Of a stretch of DNA of 64,000 nt, positions 26,384 to 38,100 are shown one piece after another (positions within the stretch are counted from its first letter, which is position 1; each line of letters starts with the position of its first letter). The notes beneath the pieces were generated by a model that saw only the letters and a list, made by a program, of their open reading frames with translations, searched no databases and had not been told where the DNA came from. The stretch is taken from positions 1-64,000 of the forward strand of contig JAGZJZ010000005.1 of the NCBI GenBank assembly GCA_018365455.1, in the 5' to 3' direction. The position numbers were made by a program, and so were the translations under genes. This DNA is from Clostridiales bacterium. GTDB lineage: Bacteria; Bacillota; Clostridia; Lachnospirales; Lachnospiraceae.

Positions 26384-26680
26384 ATGGTCCTTTCTTATGG
26401 GTGAGCCATCATTATAAAAAGTCCATGTTACAGGTATGTGAAATTATTTCTTATTCTATTATTATATCCGTGAATTCTTGAAATGCAATGAAAAATTAAA
26501 AAAACGTATGATCAGGGAACTTCAGGCAAAAATTCGATGAAAATAGTAAAAAATTGGTAATATTTCTATTAGCTGTGATAACCAGGTCAAAAATGTGATG
26601 AAAGGGGATAGATAATCGCATTCATTTAAAAACCTGCCCAATTTATAATAAACAAAAGAGTAATAAGGAGGAGGATTTAT
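26384..26680 (+). promoter_or_regulatory. Divergent intergenic region with GH98 promoter
   Basis: This 297-bp AT-rich spacer separates the metallophosphoesterase and the first GH98 gene. TATAAT at 26644-26649 with a weak TTCATT at 26621-26626 (17-bp spacer) is a candidate promoter for the GH98 gene, whose ribosome site AAGGAGGAGG starts at 26665. I see no palindromic operator. AAAAATTnG-type A-tracts at 26490-26560 could serve as an UP-like or bending region. Confidence 0.5.
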
Positions 26681-29600
26681 ATGAAGTTCAGGACAAAAAA
26701 ACTAGTAGCACTTCTAACGGCATCCTGTATGTGCTTAGCGACACCGCTGAGTGCTGCGGCAGAAACCGGGACAGGGGGCGGGGTTGCAAAAGAACAGGAA
26801 GAATATTCCATAGGGGAAGAGACACCAGGGCTTATGACCGAAGCAAATACTGCAGGAGAGCGGGATACAGTACAGACAGAAGCAACACAGACGGAACATG
26901 AGCAGACAGATGAACTGCAGACAGAAAATGTGAAATCGGATGAATTGCGATCAGATAAAGCGCAAACAGAGGAAGTATTGACAGAAGAAGATATGACAGA
27001 AGAATCCCCAGGGCAAGATCTGCAGGAAGAAGGGACAAATAGAGCAGCTGATGCTCACCGGAAGGCAAGGGTTGCTGAAATAAAGGAAGACCAGCAGGAT
27101 GCAGCGTTCCGGACAGCCTATCTGTCAGACCTGCAATGGAAGTCTGAAAATCATTCAGTGGACAGCGACAAGCCAACCCAGAAGGACAAATCCTTTGAAG
27201 GCGGAAAAATTACTTTAAAGGTGGATGGAGCGGTTACCGAATTTGACAAAGGGATCGGAACTCAGACAGACTCCACTATTGTGTACGATCTGGAAGGAAA
27301 GGGATATACAAGGTTTGAATCATATGTTGGTGTAGATTATAGCCAAAAGGATAATATTCCGGGTGAAGTATGTGACGTGAAATTTCGGGTAAAGATTGAT
27401 GATCAGGTTGTATCAGAAACAGGAGTACTGGACCCGCTTTCCAATGCGGTTAAGATTTCAGTGGATATTCCGGATACGGCAAAGACGTTGACACTGTACG
27501 CAGATAAAGTTACAGAGACCTGGTCTGATCATGCTAATTGGGCAGATTCAAAATTTTACCAGGTATTACCGGAACCTGAGAATGTTGCATTGAATAAAAC
27601 GGTAGTGGCAAAGAAGACGGCAGATAATTCGGCAGCTCCGGTTAATCCGGATGCAACAGTTAACAGTTCTAAGGCTGTTGACGGTGTAATAGACAGCTCC
27701 AGTTATTTTGACTTTGGAGACCAGGCAGACAGCGGAGCAGTGAGACAGTCTCTCTATATGCAGGTTGATTTAAAGGGGAGCTATTTACTTTCCGATATTC
27801 AGATGTGGAGATACTGGAAAGATGGCAGAACTTATGCAGCTACTGCCATTGCTGTATCTGAGAATGAGAACTTTGAAAATGCTAAGGTAATTTACAACTC
27901 GGATACTACGGGTGAGATACATAACCTGGGTGCCGGAAGTGATTCTCTTTATGCGGAATCGGAAGAAGGAAAGACATTTACGGTACCGGAAAACACAAAA
28001 GCCAGGTATATCAGAGTCTATACATATGGTGTTAACGGTACACCTGGGGTGACGAACCACATTGTGGAATTAAAGGTGAATGCTTATGTATTTGGCGATG
28101 AAATCCAACCGGAAAAGCCGGATGACAGCAAGATCTTTCCAAATGCAGTTAATCCGCTGAAGCTGCAGGGGCCGGGGACGAATGGCCAGGTAACCCATCC
28201 GGATGTTACTGTATTTGATGAGCCATGGAACGGATATAAATATTGGATGGCATATACCCCGAATAAACCGGGAAGTTCTTATTTTGAAAATCCTTGTATT
28301 GCAGCATCCAATGATGGAGTGAACTGGGAGTTTCCGGCGCAGAATCCGGTACAGCCTCGTTATGACAGTGAAATTGAAAATCAAAATGAACACAACTGTG
28401 ATACGGACATTGTATATGATCCGGTAAATGACAGGTTGATTATGTTCTGGGAATGGGCCCAGGATGAGGCTGTAAATGGAAAGACACATCGTTCGGAGAT
28501 CAGATACCGCGTTTCTTATGACGGGGTTCACTGGGGGATCGAAGATGAGAATGGTAATCTGCAGACCGGACCAACGGATCATGGCTGTGCGATTGCATCG
28601 GAAGGGGAACGGTATTCAGACTTATCTCCGACTGTTGTTTATGATAAGACAGAAAAAATTTACAAGATGTGGGCAAACGATGCCGGAGATGTAGGATATG
28701 AGAATAAACAGAACAACAAAGTATGGTACCGCACATCCCGGGACGGTATCAGCAACTGGTCCGATAAGACATATGTTGAAAATTTTCTGGGGGTAAATGA
28801 AGACGGGCTGCAGATGTATCCATGGCATCAGGATATTCAATGGGTAGAGGAATTCCAGGAATATTGGGCATTACAGCAGGCATTCCCGGCAGGCAGCGGA
28901 CCGGATAACTCTTCCCTGCGCTTCTCCAAATCAAAAGACGGCATTCACTGGGAGCCGGTATCAGAAAAAGCTTTAATTACGGTAGGGGCGCCCGGAACCT
29001 GGGACGCAGGACAGATTTATCGTTCTACTTTCTGGTATGAGCCAGGCGGAGCAAAAGGAAACGGTACCTTCCATATCTGGTATGCCGCCCTGGCTGAAGG
29101 CCAGTCCCATTGGGATATTGGGTATACTTCTGCAAATTATGCTGACGCCATGTACAAATTAACAGGTACAAGGCCGGAAGTAGAAAAAAGAATAGAGGTG
29201 AATAATGAAAATCCCCTGCTTATCATGCCGTTGTACGGAAAGTCTTACAGTGAATCGGGAAGCACTCTGGACTGGGGCGATGATCTGGTTTCCCGATGGA
29301 AACAGGTTCCGGAAGATTTAAAAGACAATGCGGTCATTGAACTTCATCTGGGCGGCAAAATTGGCTTAAATGAAAGTGATTCCCACACGGCAAAAGCGTT
29401 TTATGAGCAGCAGCTGGCAATTGCCCAGGAAAATCATATTCCGGTGTTGATGGTGGCAGCAACAGCAGGCCAGCAGAATTACTGGACTGGAACAGCCAAT
29501 CTGGATCCGGAATGGATCGACCAGATGTTCAAACAGCACAGTGTATTGAAAGGAATCATGTCCACGGAAAATTATTGGACTGACTACAACAAGGTAGCTA

Positions 29601-31921
29601 CGATGGGGGCTGATTATCTGCGTGTAGCAGCTGAAAACGGCGGTTATTTCGTCTGGAGTGAGCATCAGGAAGGTGTTATTGAAAATGTAATAGCAAATGA
29701 GAAGTTTAATGCAGCATTGAAGCGCTACGGTAATAATTTTATTTTCACCTGGAAGAACACGCCGGCTAATACCAACTCTAATGCAGGTACAGCCAGCTAT
29801 ATGCAGGGACTCTGGCTGACCGGAATATGTGCACAGTGGGGCGGACTGGCGGATACCTGGAAATGGTATGAAAAAGGATTTGGCAAATTATTTGATGGCC
29901 AGTATTCTTATAATCCAGGAGGGGAAGAAGCGAGACCGGTTGCAACCGAACCGGAAGCACTGCTTGGTATTGAAATGATGAGTATCTATACAAATGGAGG
30001 ATGTGTCTACAATTTTGAGCATCCGGCGTATGTATATGGTTCTTATAATCAAAATTCACCTTGTTTTGAAAATGTAGTTGCAGAGTTTATGCGATATGCA
30101 ATCAAAAATCCGGCACCAAGTAAAGAGGAAGTGCTAGCAGATACGAAGACAGCGTTCTATGGCAGATTAAGTACGTTAAAGAATGCAGGAAACTTATTGC
30201 AAAAAGGTGTGAACTGGGAAGATGCTACACTTCCAACCCAGACCACGGGACGTTATGGGTTAATACCGGCTGTTCCGGAAGCAGTAGATGAAGAAACAGT
30301 GAAAGCAGTATTCGGGGATATTGAGATATTGAATCAATCCAGTGCACAGCTTGCCAATAAAGATACGAAAAAAGCATACTTTGAAGAAAAATATCCGCAA
30401 CAGTATACCGGAACGGCTTTTGGACAGCTTGTAAATGATACCTGGTATCTATACAACAGTAATGTAAATGTGGATGGAACACAAAATGCAAATCTACCGC
30501 TGGAAGGTGAAAAATCTGTTGATGTAACCATGACACCGCATACTTTTGTAATCCTGGATGATCAGGAGGGTGAGCTTCAGATCAAGCTGAACAATTATCG
30601 TGTTGATAAAGACAGCATCTGGGAGGGGTACGGAACCACAGTGACGGACCGCTGGGATACAGATCACAATACCAAGCTTCAGGATTGGGTCCGGGATGAG
30701 TATATTCCTAATCCCGATGATAATACTTTCCGCGATACTACTTTTGAACTGGTTGGACTTAAAAATGAACCGGAAGTAAATGTGACCGACGGTCTAAAAG
30801 GCCAGTATCAGGAGCCTGTTGTAGAATATCATGCAGCAACAGGTACCGCTATGATCACCGTTTCCGGTAATGGCTGGGTAGATCTGACAATTGATACAAA
30901 TACGGCAGAAGTACCAAAAGTTGATAAAGGGAAGTTAAATGCTAAAATCGCAGAAGCGAAAGGGATCAAACAGGGGAATTATACGGAGGAATCATACAAA
31001 GCCCTGCAAAATGAAATAGCAACTTCCCAGGCTGTATCTGATAAAGCAGATGCGGCACAGGAGGAGGTCAATGAACAGTTACGCCGGTTAGAAAGTGCGA
31101 TAGCTGGTTTAAAAGAAAAACCAAAGCCGGCAGTGGTATCCAAGACCGTATTATATGCAAAGATAGCAGAGGCGAAAGGGATTAAACAGGGGAACTATAC
31201 AGAGGAATCATACAAAGCCCTGCAAAGCGAAATCGGAAAAGCCCAGGCGGTAGCAGATAAAACAGATACCACACAGCAGCAGGTAAATGATCAGGTGGCA
31301 GCATTAACCAATGCAATGAAGAATTTAAAACTGGACGCAGCTAAAATAGCGGCAGAATCTGCCAAGAGAGTAGCATCAGCTAAAGTCTCTGTAAAAGCAG
31401 TCTCTTATAAAGCCAAAGAAATAAAGTTATCCTGGAAAAAGGTAGCGGATGCGGATGGCTATTTAATCCGGGGAAAAAGCGGCAAAAAATGGAGTATGGA
31501 GAAGAACATTAAGAACAACGGCACAACCACTTATACTTATAAAAAGGGTACACCCGGTACGAAATATACATTTGAAGTCAAAGCTTATAAGATCGTAAAT
31601 GGGAAGACCATCTACAGTAAATACAGTACCGCCACTAAAAAAGTTGTACCCCAAACGGTATCTGCAAAGGCAAAGACTTCGAAAAATAAAATCATATTAA
31701 GCTGGAACAAAGTGTCAGGAGCATCCGGATATATTGTTATGAAGAGAAACGGAAAGAAGTGGGAAAAGGCTGCCCAGGTAAGTGGCAAGACACTGAAGTT
31801 CACCGATAAAAAGGTAAAGAAAGGAAAAATGTATACTTATAAAGTGAAGGCTTACAAAACTTATAAAGGTGAAAAAGTTTTTGGAAGTTATAGTAAGTCT
31901 GTAAAAATCAAAGTGAAATAA
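26681..31921 (+). CDS. Secreted GH98 endo-beta-galactosidase with CBM51, discoidin, FIVAR, Fn3
   Basis: Protein of 1746 residues. The order is: signal peptide (1-28); acidic Thr/Glu/Gln-rich linker (about 45-125); NPCBM/CBM51 (about 143-299, YLSDLQWKS, GIGTQTDS); F5/8 discoidin (about 300-471, MWRYWKDG); a GH43-like propeller (about 485-836); GH98 catalytic domain (about 839-1184); GH98 C-terminal domain (about 1187-1412, YTGTAFGQ, TPHTF, LNNYRVDKDSIW); two FIVAR repeats (about 1413-1552); two Fn3 domains (about 1567-1746). Catalytic candidates are E963 (STENYW) and E994 (WSEHQ). GH98 enzymes release A/B blood-group oligosaccharides from glycoproteins, and CBM51 binds the same antigens. There is no LPXTG or SLH anchor, so it is free or held by lectin domains. 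Confidence 0.87.
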   Translation: MKFRTKKLVALLTASCMCLATPLSAAAETGTGGGVAKEQEEYSIGEETPGLMTEANTAGERDTVQTEATQTEHEQTDELQTENVKSDELRSDKAQTEEVLTEEDMTEESPGQDLQEEGTNRAADAHRKARVAEIKEDQQDAAFRTAYLSDLQWKSENHSVDSDKPTQKDKSFEGGKITLKVDGAVTEFDKGIGTQTDSTIVYDLEGKGYTRFESYVGVDYSQKDNIPGEVCDVKFRVKIDDQVVSETGVLDPLSNAVKISVDIPDTAKTLTLYADKVTETWSDHANWADSKFYQVLPEPENVALNKTVVAKKTADNSAAPVNPDATVNSSKAVDGVIDSSSYFDFGDQADSGAVRQSLYMQVDLKGSYLLSDIQMWRYWKDGRTYAATAIAVSENENFENAKVIYNSDTTGEIHNLGAGSDSLYAESEEGKTFTVPENTKARYIRVYTYGVNGTPGVTNHIVELKVNAYVFGDEIQPEKPDDSKIFPNAVNPLKLQGPGTNGQVTHPDVTVFDEPWNGYKYWMAYTPNKPGSSYFENPCIAASNDGVNWEFPAQNPVQPRYDSEIENQNEHNCDTDIVYDPVNDRLIMFWEWAQDEAVNGKTHRSEIRYRVSYDGVHWGIEDENGNLQTGPTDHGCAIASEGERYSDLSPTVVYDKTEKIYKMWANDAGDVGYENKQNNKVWYRTSRDGISNWSDKTYVENFLGVNEDGLQMYPWHQDIQWVEEFQEYWALQQAFPAGSGPDNSSLRFSKSKDGIHWEPVSEKALITVGAPGTWDAGQIYRSTFWYEPGGAKGNGTFHIWYAALAEGQSHWDIGYTSANYADAMYKLTGTRPEVEKRIEVNNENPLLIMPLYGKSYSESGSTLDWGDDLVSRWKQVPEDLKDNAVIELHLGGKIGLNESDSHTAKAFYEQQLAIAQENHIPVLMVAATAGQQNYWTGTANLDPEWIDQMFKQHSVLKGIMSTENYWTDYNKVATMGADYLRVAAENGGYFVWSEHQEGVIENVIANEKFNAALKRYGNNFIFTWKNTPANTNSNAGTASYMQGLWLTGICAQWGGLADTWKWYEKGFGKLFDGQYSYNPGGEEARPVATEPEALLGIEMMSIYTNGGCVYNFEHPAYVYGSYNQNSPCFENVVAEFMRYAIKNPAPSKEEVLADTKTAFYGRLSTLKNAGNLLQKGVNWEDATLPTQTTGRYGLIPAVPEAVDEETVKAVFGDIEILNQSSAQLANKDTKKAYFEEKYPQQYTGTAFGQLVNDTWYLYNSNVNVDGTQNANLPLEGEKSVDVTMTPHTFVILDDQEGELQIKLNNYRVDKDSIWEGYGTTVTDRWDTDHNTKLQDWVRDEYIPNPDDNTFRDTTFELVGLKNEPEVNVTDGLKGQYQEPVVEYHAATGTAMITVSGNGWVDLTIDTNTAEVPKVDKGKLNAKIAEAKGIKQGNYTEESYKALQNEIATSQAVSDKADAAQEEVNEQLRRLESAIAGLKEKPKPAVVSKTVLYAKIAEAKGIKQGNYTEESYKALQSEIGKAQAVADKTDTTQQQVNDQVAALTNAMKNLKLDAAKIAAESAKRVASAKVSVKAVSYKAKEIKLSWKKVADADGYLIRGKSGKKWSMEKNIKNNGTTTYTYKKGTPGTKYTFEVKAYKIVNGKTIYSKYSTATKKVVPQTVSAKAKTSKNKIILSWNKVSGASGYIVMKRNGKKWEKAAQVSGKTLKFTDKKVKKGKMYTYKVKAYKTYKGEKVFGSYSKSVKIKVK
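30942..31218 (+). repeat. Near-identical FIVAR duplication inside the first GH98 gene
   Basis: The stretch at 30942-31010 recurs at 31150-31218 with a few synonymous changes, encoding KIAEAKGIKQGNYTEESYKA twice. The low divergence implies recent duplication or gene conversion of this spacer module. Confidence 0.85.
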
Positions 31922-32192
31922 AAATCTCTGTAGATTTTTTGACCAAATGCCGTCCTTTTTATGGAAATTAGTCAAAAATAAGCAATATTTTTATAATTAT
32001 TTTAATATACGGGTGTCGCAGTAAAAAAATAGTAAGAAATGAATGACTTTGTTTATTGTAAGAAAATATGCTGCATGATAGGATTTTGACATAGGGTAGT
32101 GCGGAAAAATTTTACAGAAGATAAAAGCAAAGGGAGGTGTCTGACACTAACGCGACAACCCGTAAAAATGAAAAAGATTGGGAGGTAACAAA
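31922..32192 (+). other. Intergenic region between the two GH98 genes
   Basis: A weak A/T-rich stem AAAATCT-N4-AGATTTT (31921-31938) directly follows the first gene and could cause partial termination. The remainder is AT-rich, with no recognised promoter of high quality. TGACACTAACGCGACAACCCG near 32141-32161 stands out as GC-richer but matches nothing I know. The ribosome site of the second gene is GGGAGG at 32180-32185. Confidence 0.5.
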
Positions 32193-35100
32193 ATGAAAAG
32201 TAAGAAATTAATATCAATGAAGCGTATTATGGCGTGGATTCTGACTTTGTGTATGATATTAACGGCAGTGCAGATTCCGATTGATGTACAGGCTGCTGTA
32301 CCAGAAGAAAATGCAGCTCTGGGAAAATCAGTTTCATTACATAAAAGTGATGGTACTGATCTGCCGGATGATTATCGCAATCCCGACAGACCGGCTGCAA
32401 TGGCAGTAGATGGTATTATTGATGCTACTGGAGAGGCCAACTATTGTGAGCTTGGAAAAGATGGGGATAAAACAGCTATGTATCTGCAGATAGACCTCGG
32501 AGGTCTGTATGATTTAAGCAGAGTAAATATGTGGAGATACTGGAAAGACGGAAGAACTTACGATGCAACAGTAATTACTACGTCTGAGAGTGGTGATTTT
32601 ACGGATGCAGCAGTTATATATAACTCTGACAAGTCAAATGTGCATGGATTTGGAGGGGGAAGGGATGACCGATACGCTGAAACTGCATCAGGACATGAAT
32701 TTACTGTACCAGACGGCACAAAGGCACAGGCAGTACGTGTATATGTATTTGGCAGTATGAGCGGTACTACAAACCACATCAATGAAGTGCAGGTTTGGGG
32801 AACAGCGGATTCAGGCAACCCGGAAGCAGGCACATATACTGTAACGATTCCAACGGGCAGCGGATATCAGGTTATCCCATTTGAAAATGATCCTACCACA
32901 GTGGAAGAAGGTGGTTCCTTCCGTTTCCAGGTGCTCATTGATACAGAAAGCGGTTACAGTGCAACCAGTGCAGTTAAAGCAAATGGGGTAGAACTGGAAG
33001 CAGTTGACACTGTTTATACCATTGAAAATATTACGGAGAATCAGTCCATTACCGTTGAAGGCGTACATAAAGCACAGTATGAAGTGACATTTCCGGAAAA
33101 TCCCCAGGGATATAGTGTAGAAATACAGAATGGTGGAAGCACAACGGTAGACTATAATGGTTCCATCAGCTTTAAGCTGATTTTAGATGAAGCATATGAT
33201 GAATCCGTACCGGTTGTAAAGGCAAACGGCGGCACAGCTTTGGAAAAAGATGAGCTTGGGGTATATACAATAGCTAATATTCAGGATGACCTTGTAATTA
33301 CTGTTGAGGGAATCCAGGAAAATACTGTTGTAAAGACAAAAACAATTTATCTGTCTGATATCGACTGGAAGAGTGCAACAAATGCAGTCGGTGCAACGGG
33401 CGAAAAAGATACACCAACAAAGGATCTAAACCATGGACAGGGACCGATAAAACTATTAGTTGGCGGAATAGAAAAAATTTATGACAAAGGAATTGGAGTT
33501 CAGACAGATTCTGCTATCATTTACGATATTGAAGACAGAGGATATACATCATTCCGCACAGTGGCAGGTGTAGATCATTCCGTAGCAGGGTATGTAGGCG
33601 GAGAAGGATGTGACATTCAGTTCAAAGTATATCTCGATGGCGCAGCAGTGTTTGACAGCGGCATAGTGGATGCATCTGATGAAGCACAGGAAGTTAATAT
33701 TCCTTTAACACCGGAGAATAAAGAATTAAAGTTAGAAGCTAAAATGGTTGCCGAACCATATAACGACTGGGGCAACTGGGCAGATGCCAGCTTTGAAATG
33801 GCTTATCCCGACCCAACGAATATTGCTTTAAATAAAACAGTTACGGTTAAGAAAACAGCGGATAACTCAGACTCCGAAGTAAATTCAGGCAGACCGACAA
33901 CAATGGCAGTAGATGGTATTATAGGACCAACATCAGATGCGAACTATTGTGATTTTGGTCAGGATGGAGATGGCACTTCCCGTTATCTGCAGGTTGATTT
34001 AGGTGATGTCTATGAACTTACCCAGATGAATATGTGGAGATACTGGGGAGATTCCAGAGTATATAATGGTACCGTGATAGCAGTTTCTGAAAATGCAGAC
34101 TTTAGCAATCCAACCATTATTTATAATTCAGACAAGGCAGACAAACACGGGCTGGGTGCAGGCAGTGATGACACTTACGGAGAAACCCAGAACGGAAAAT
34201 CATTTACAGTTCCCGATGGAACTATGGGACGATATGTCCGTGTATATATGGCTGGTTCAAACAAAGGAACCACAAACCATATCGTAGAATTACAGGTAAT
34301 GGGCTATTATTTCAGCACAGAACCCAAACCATATGAGGCAAATGCTTTTGAAAATGCAGAAGTATATTTAGATATGCCAACTCATTTCCAGGATCTGGAT
34401 TCCAATAAGAATGCCAACGGTACCTTAAAGCACATTGGCGGACAGGTGACACATCCTGATATCCAGGTATTTGACCAGCCATGGAACGGTTATAAATACT
34501 GGATGATTTACACACCTAACACAATGATTACTTCACAGTATGAAAATCCATACATTGTAGCATCAGAAGATGGACAGACCTGGGTAGAACCGGAAGGAAT
34601 TTCCAATCCAATAGAACCGGAACCGCCATCAACCAGATATCATAACTGTGATGCTGATCTGTTATATGATTCCGTTAATGACCGTTTACTAGCTTACTGG
34701 AACTGGGCAGATGACGGCGGCGGTGTTGATGACGATTTAAAAGACCAGAACTGCCAGATCCGTCTGAGAATTTCTTATGATGGAATTAACTGGGGAGTTC
34801 CTTATGACAAAGACGGCAATATTGCCACAACAGTTGATACCGTAGCAAGAATGGAAACCGGAGATACTGATTTCATTCCGGCAATCAGCGAAACAGACCG
34901 TTATGGAATGCTTTCCCCTACCTTTACCTATGACGAATTCCGCGGCATATATGTAATGTGGGCACAGAATTCCGGTGACGGCGGATACAACCAGTCCGGA
35001 AAATTCATCGATATGAGATGGTCAGAAGATGGAATTAACTGGTCTGAGCCACAAAAAGTAAAGAACTTCCTTGGGAAAGATGAGAATGGCAGACAGCTTT

Positions 35101-38100
35101 GGCCATGGCATCAGGATATTCAATATATACCGGAGTTACAGGAATATTGGGGACTGTCCCAGTGCTTCTCCACATCCAATCCCGATGGATCCGTATTATA
35201 CCTGACCAAGTCCAGAGACGGAATCAACTGGGAGCAGGCAGGAACACAGCCGGTATTAAGGGCAGGAAAATCGGGTACCTGGGATGATTTCCAGATATAC
35301 CGTTCTACGTTCTATTACGACAACCAGTCAGGCAGCCCAACAGGAGGAAAATTCAGAATCTGGTACAGCGCATTGCAGGCTAACACATCCGGAAAAACCG
35401 TAATGGCTCCTGATGGAACGATTTCCCTTAAGGTAGGCACTGACGACACCAGAATCTGGCGTATCGGTTATACAGAAAATGACTACATGGAAGTCATGAA
35501 AGCGCTGACTCAGGACAAAAACTATGAAGAAGCGGAATTAGTTAATGCATCATCCTTAAATCTGTCTATGGATAAAACTAGTATTTCTGTGGGTGAAGAA
35601 GCAACCGTCAGCACTGCTTTTGTACCTGAAAATGCCACAGACAGGATTGTAAAATATACATCTAAAAATCCGGATATTGCAACGATAGATGCAATGGGCA
35701 TTATTACAGGTGTTAAAAATGGAACTGCAACGATCGCAGCGGAAACACAATCTGGTGCAAAAGGTGAATTATCCGTAACCGTAGGGGAACTTCAGAGAGG
35801 AGAAATCCGCTATGAGGTCAGCAATGATCATCCTATGTATCTGGAAAATTACTATTGGAGTGATGATGCACCGAGAAAAGACGGATTAGACGCAAATAAG
35901 AACTATTATGGGGATGAACGTGTTGATAGTCCGGTAATGCTGTATAATACCGTTCCGGAAGAATTAAGGGACAATACCGTGATTCTGTTAATTGCAGAGA
36001 GAAGCTTAAACAGCACCGATGCAGTAAGAGAATGGATTAAAAAGAATGTAGAGTTATGTAATGAAAATAAAATCCCATGTGCCGTTCAGATTGCAAATGG
36101 AGAAACAAATGTAAATACCACTATTCCATTATCATTCTGGAATGAACTGGCAAATAACAATGAATATCTGGTTGGATTTAATGCAGCCGAAATGTATAAC
36201 CGATTTGCAGGGGACAACCGCAGCTATGTTATGGATATGATCCGTTTAGGCGTATCCCACGGTGTATGCATGATGTGGACCGATACCAATATCTTTGGTA
36301 CAAACGGCGTGCTGTATGACTGGCTGACACAGGATGACAAACTGTCTGGTCTGATGCGGGAATACAAAGAGTACATCTCCCTGATGACAAAAGAGTCTTA
36401 CGGAAGTGAGGCAGCAAATACAGATGCTTTGTTTAAAGGATTGTGGATGACAGATTACTGCGAAAACTGGGGAATCGCTTCTGACTGGTGGCATTGGCAG
36501 TTAGACAGCAACGGTGCACTTTTTGACGCAGGCAGCGGCGGAGATGCATGGAAACAGTGTCTTACATGGCCGGAAAATATGTATACCCAGGATGTTGTGC
36601 GTGCAGTGAGCCAGGGAGCAACCTGCTTTAAATCAGAAGCACAGTGGTATTCTAATGCGACAAAAGGCATGCGTACCCCGACTTACCAGTATTCCATGAT
36701 TCCGTTCCTTAAGAAACTGGTAAACAAAGAAGTGAAAATTCCAACAAAAGAAGAGATGCTGGAAAGAACAAAAGCAATTGTGGTAGGAGCAGAAAACTGG
36801 AATAACTTCAATTTTGATACAACTTATTCCAATCTGTATCCAAAGACCGGACAATATGGAATCGTACCTTATGTACCATCAAACTGTCCCGAAGAAGAAC
36901 TGGCAGGCTATGATCTGGTAGTAAAGGAAAACCTTGGCAAAGCAGGTCTGAAATCTGCACTGGATGCAGTATACCCGGTTCAGAAATCAGAAGGAACCGC
37001 ATATTGTGAAACCTTTGGAGATACCTGGTACTGGATGAATTCCTCTGAAGATAAAAACGTGAACCAGTACACGGAATTTACAACGGCAATCAATGGCAGC
37101 GAATCAGTGAAGATAGCCGGAGAACCACACGTATTTGGTATTATAAAAGAAAAACCAGAAGCTTTAAATGTGTACTTAAGCAACTACCGTCTGGATAAAA
37201 CAGAGCTCTGGGATGGTACAATCCCTGGAGGATTAAGCGATCAGGGATGCTATAATTATGTATGGCAGATGTGCGAGCGCATGAAGAACGGCACAGGGCT
37301 TGATACACAGCTTCGTGATACCGTTATTACTGTTAAAAATGCAGTAGAGCCTAAAGTAAACTTTGTAACAGTATCTCCGGCAGACAGAAGTTTTGCAGAA
37401 GATAATTATGTAAGACCATACAAATACACAGTTGCACAAAAAGAAGGAACAACCGATGAATGGGTGATTACCGTCAGCCACAACGGTATTGTGGAATTCA
37501 ATATTGTGACAGGTGATGATAAAGTACCGGCAACAAGTGTTGAATTATCAACGGATAAAGTTGATGTAATCCGTAACCGGACAGCAGTTGTAAAAGCAAC
37601 GGTATTGCCACAGAATGCAGGTAACAAGCAGTTAACATGGTCAATCGCAAATCCTGAGATTGCTTCCGTAGATAACAAAGGAACCGTAACGGGACTGAAA
37701 GAAGGAAAAACCGTATTACGTGCATCTATTTCGGACAGCGTATACAAGGAATGTGAAGTAAATGTTATCGACCGTAAGGTAACAGCAGTAAACTTAAACA
37801 AAACAGAGCTGTCTCTTAATGCAGGAGATTCTGCAAAACTGGAAGCAGCCTTAGCACCGGCAGATCCATCCGACAGCAGCATTACCTGGACTTCTTCAAA
37901 TGAAAATGTTGCAACGGTTGCATCAAATGGTACCGTAACAGCACATAAAGCAGGTGTGGCTCAGATCATTGCCCAGTCTGCATACCAGGCTAAGGGAATC
38001 GCAACCGTGACTGTAAATTATGCACCTTCTGTAAAATTAGACCGTACAGGAATGACGGCTTCTGCAAACAGCGAACAGTCAAAATCAGGAGGAGAAGGAC

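Noticed and set aside
28135..29190. Sialidase domain in the GH98 protein
   Set aside because: There are no clear S-x-D-x-G-x-T-W Asp-boxes in the strict spacing and no arginine triad visible; a GH43/32-like propeller fits better.
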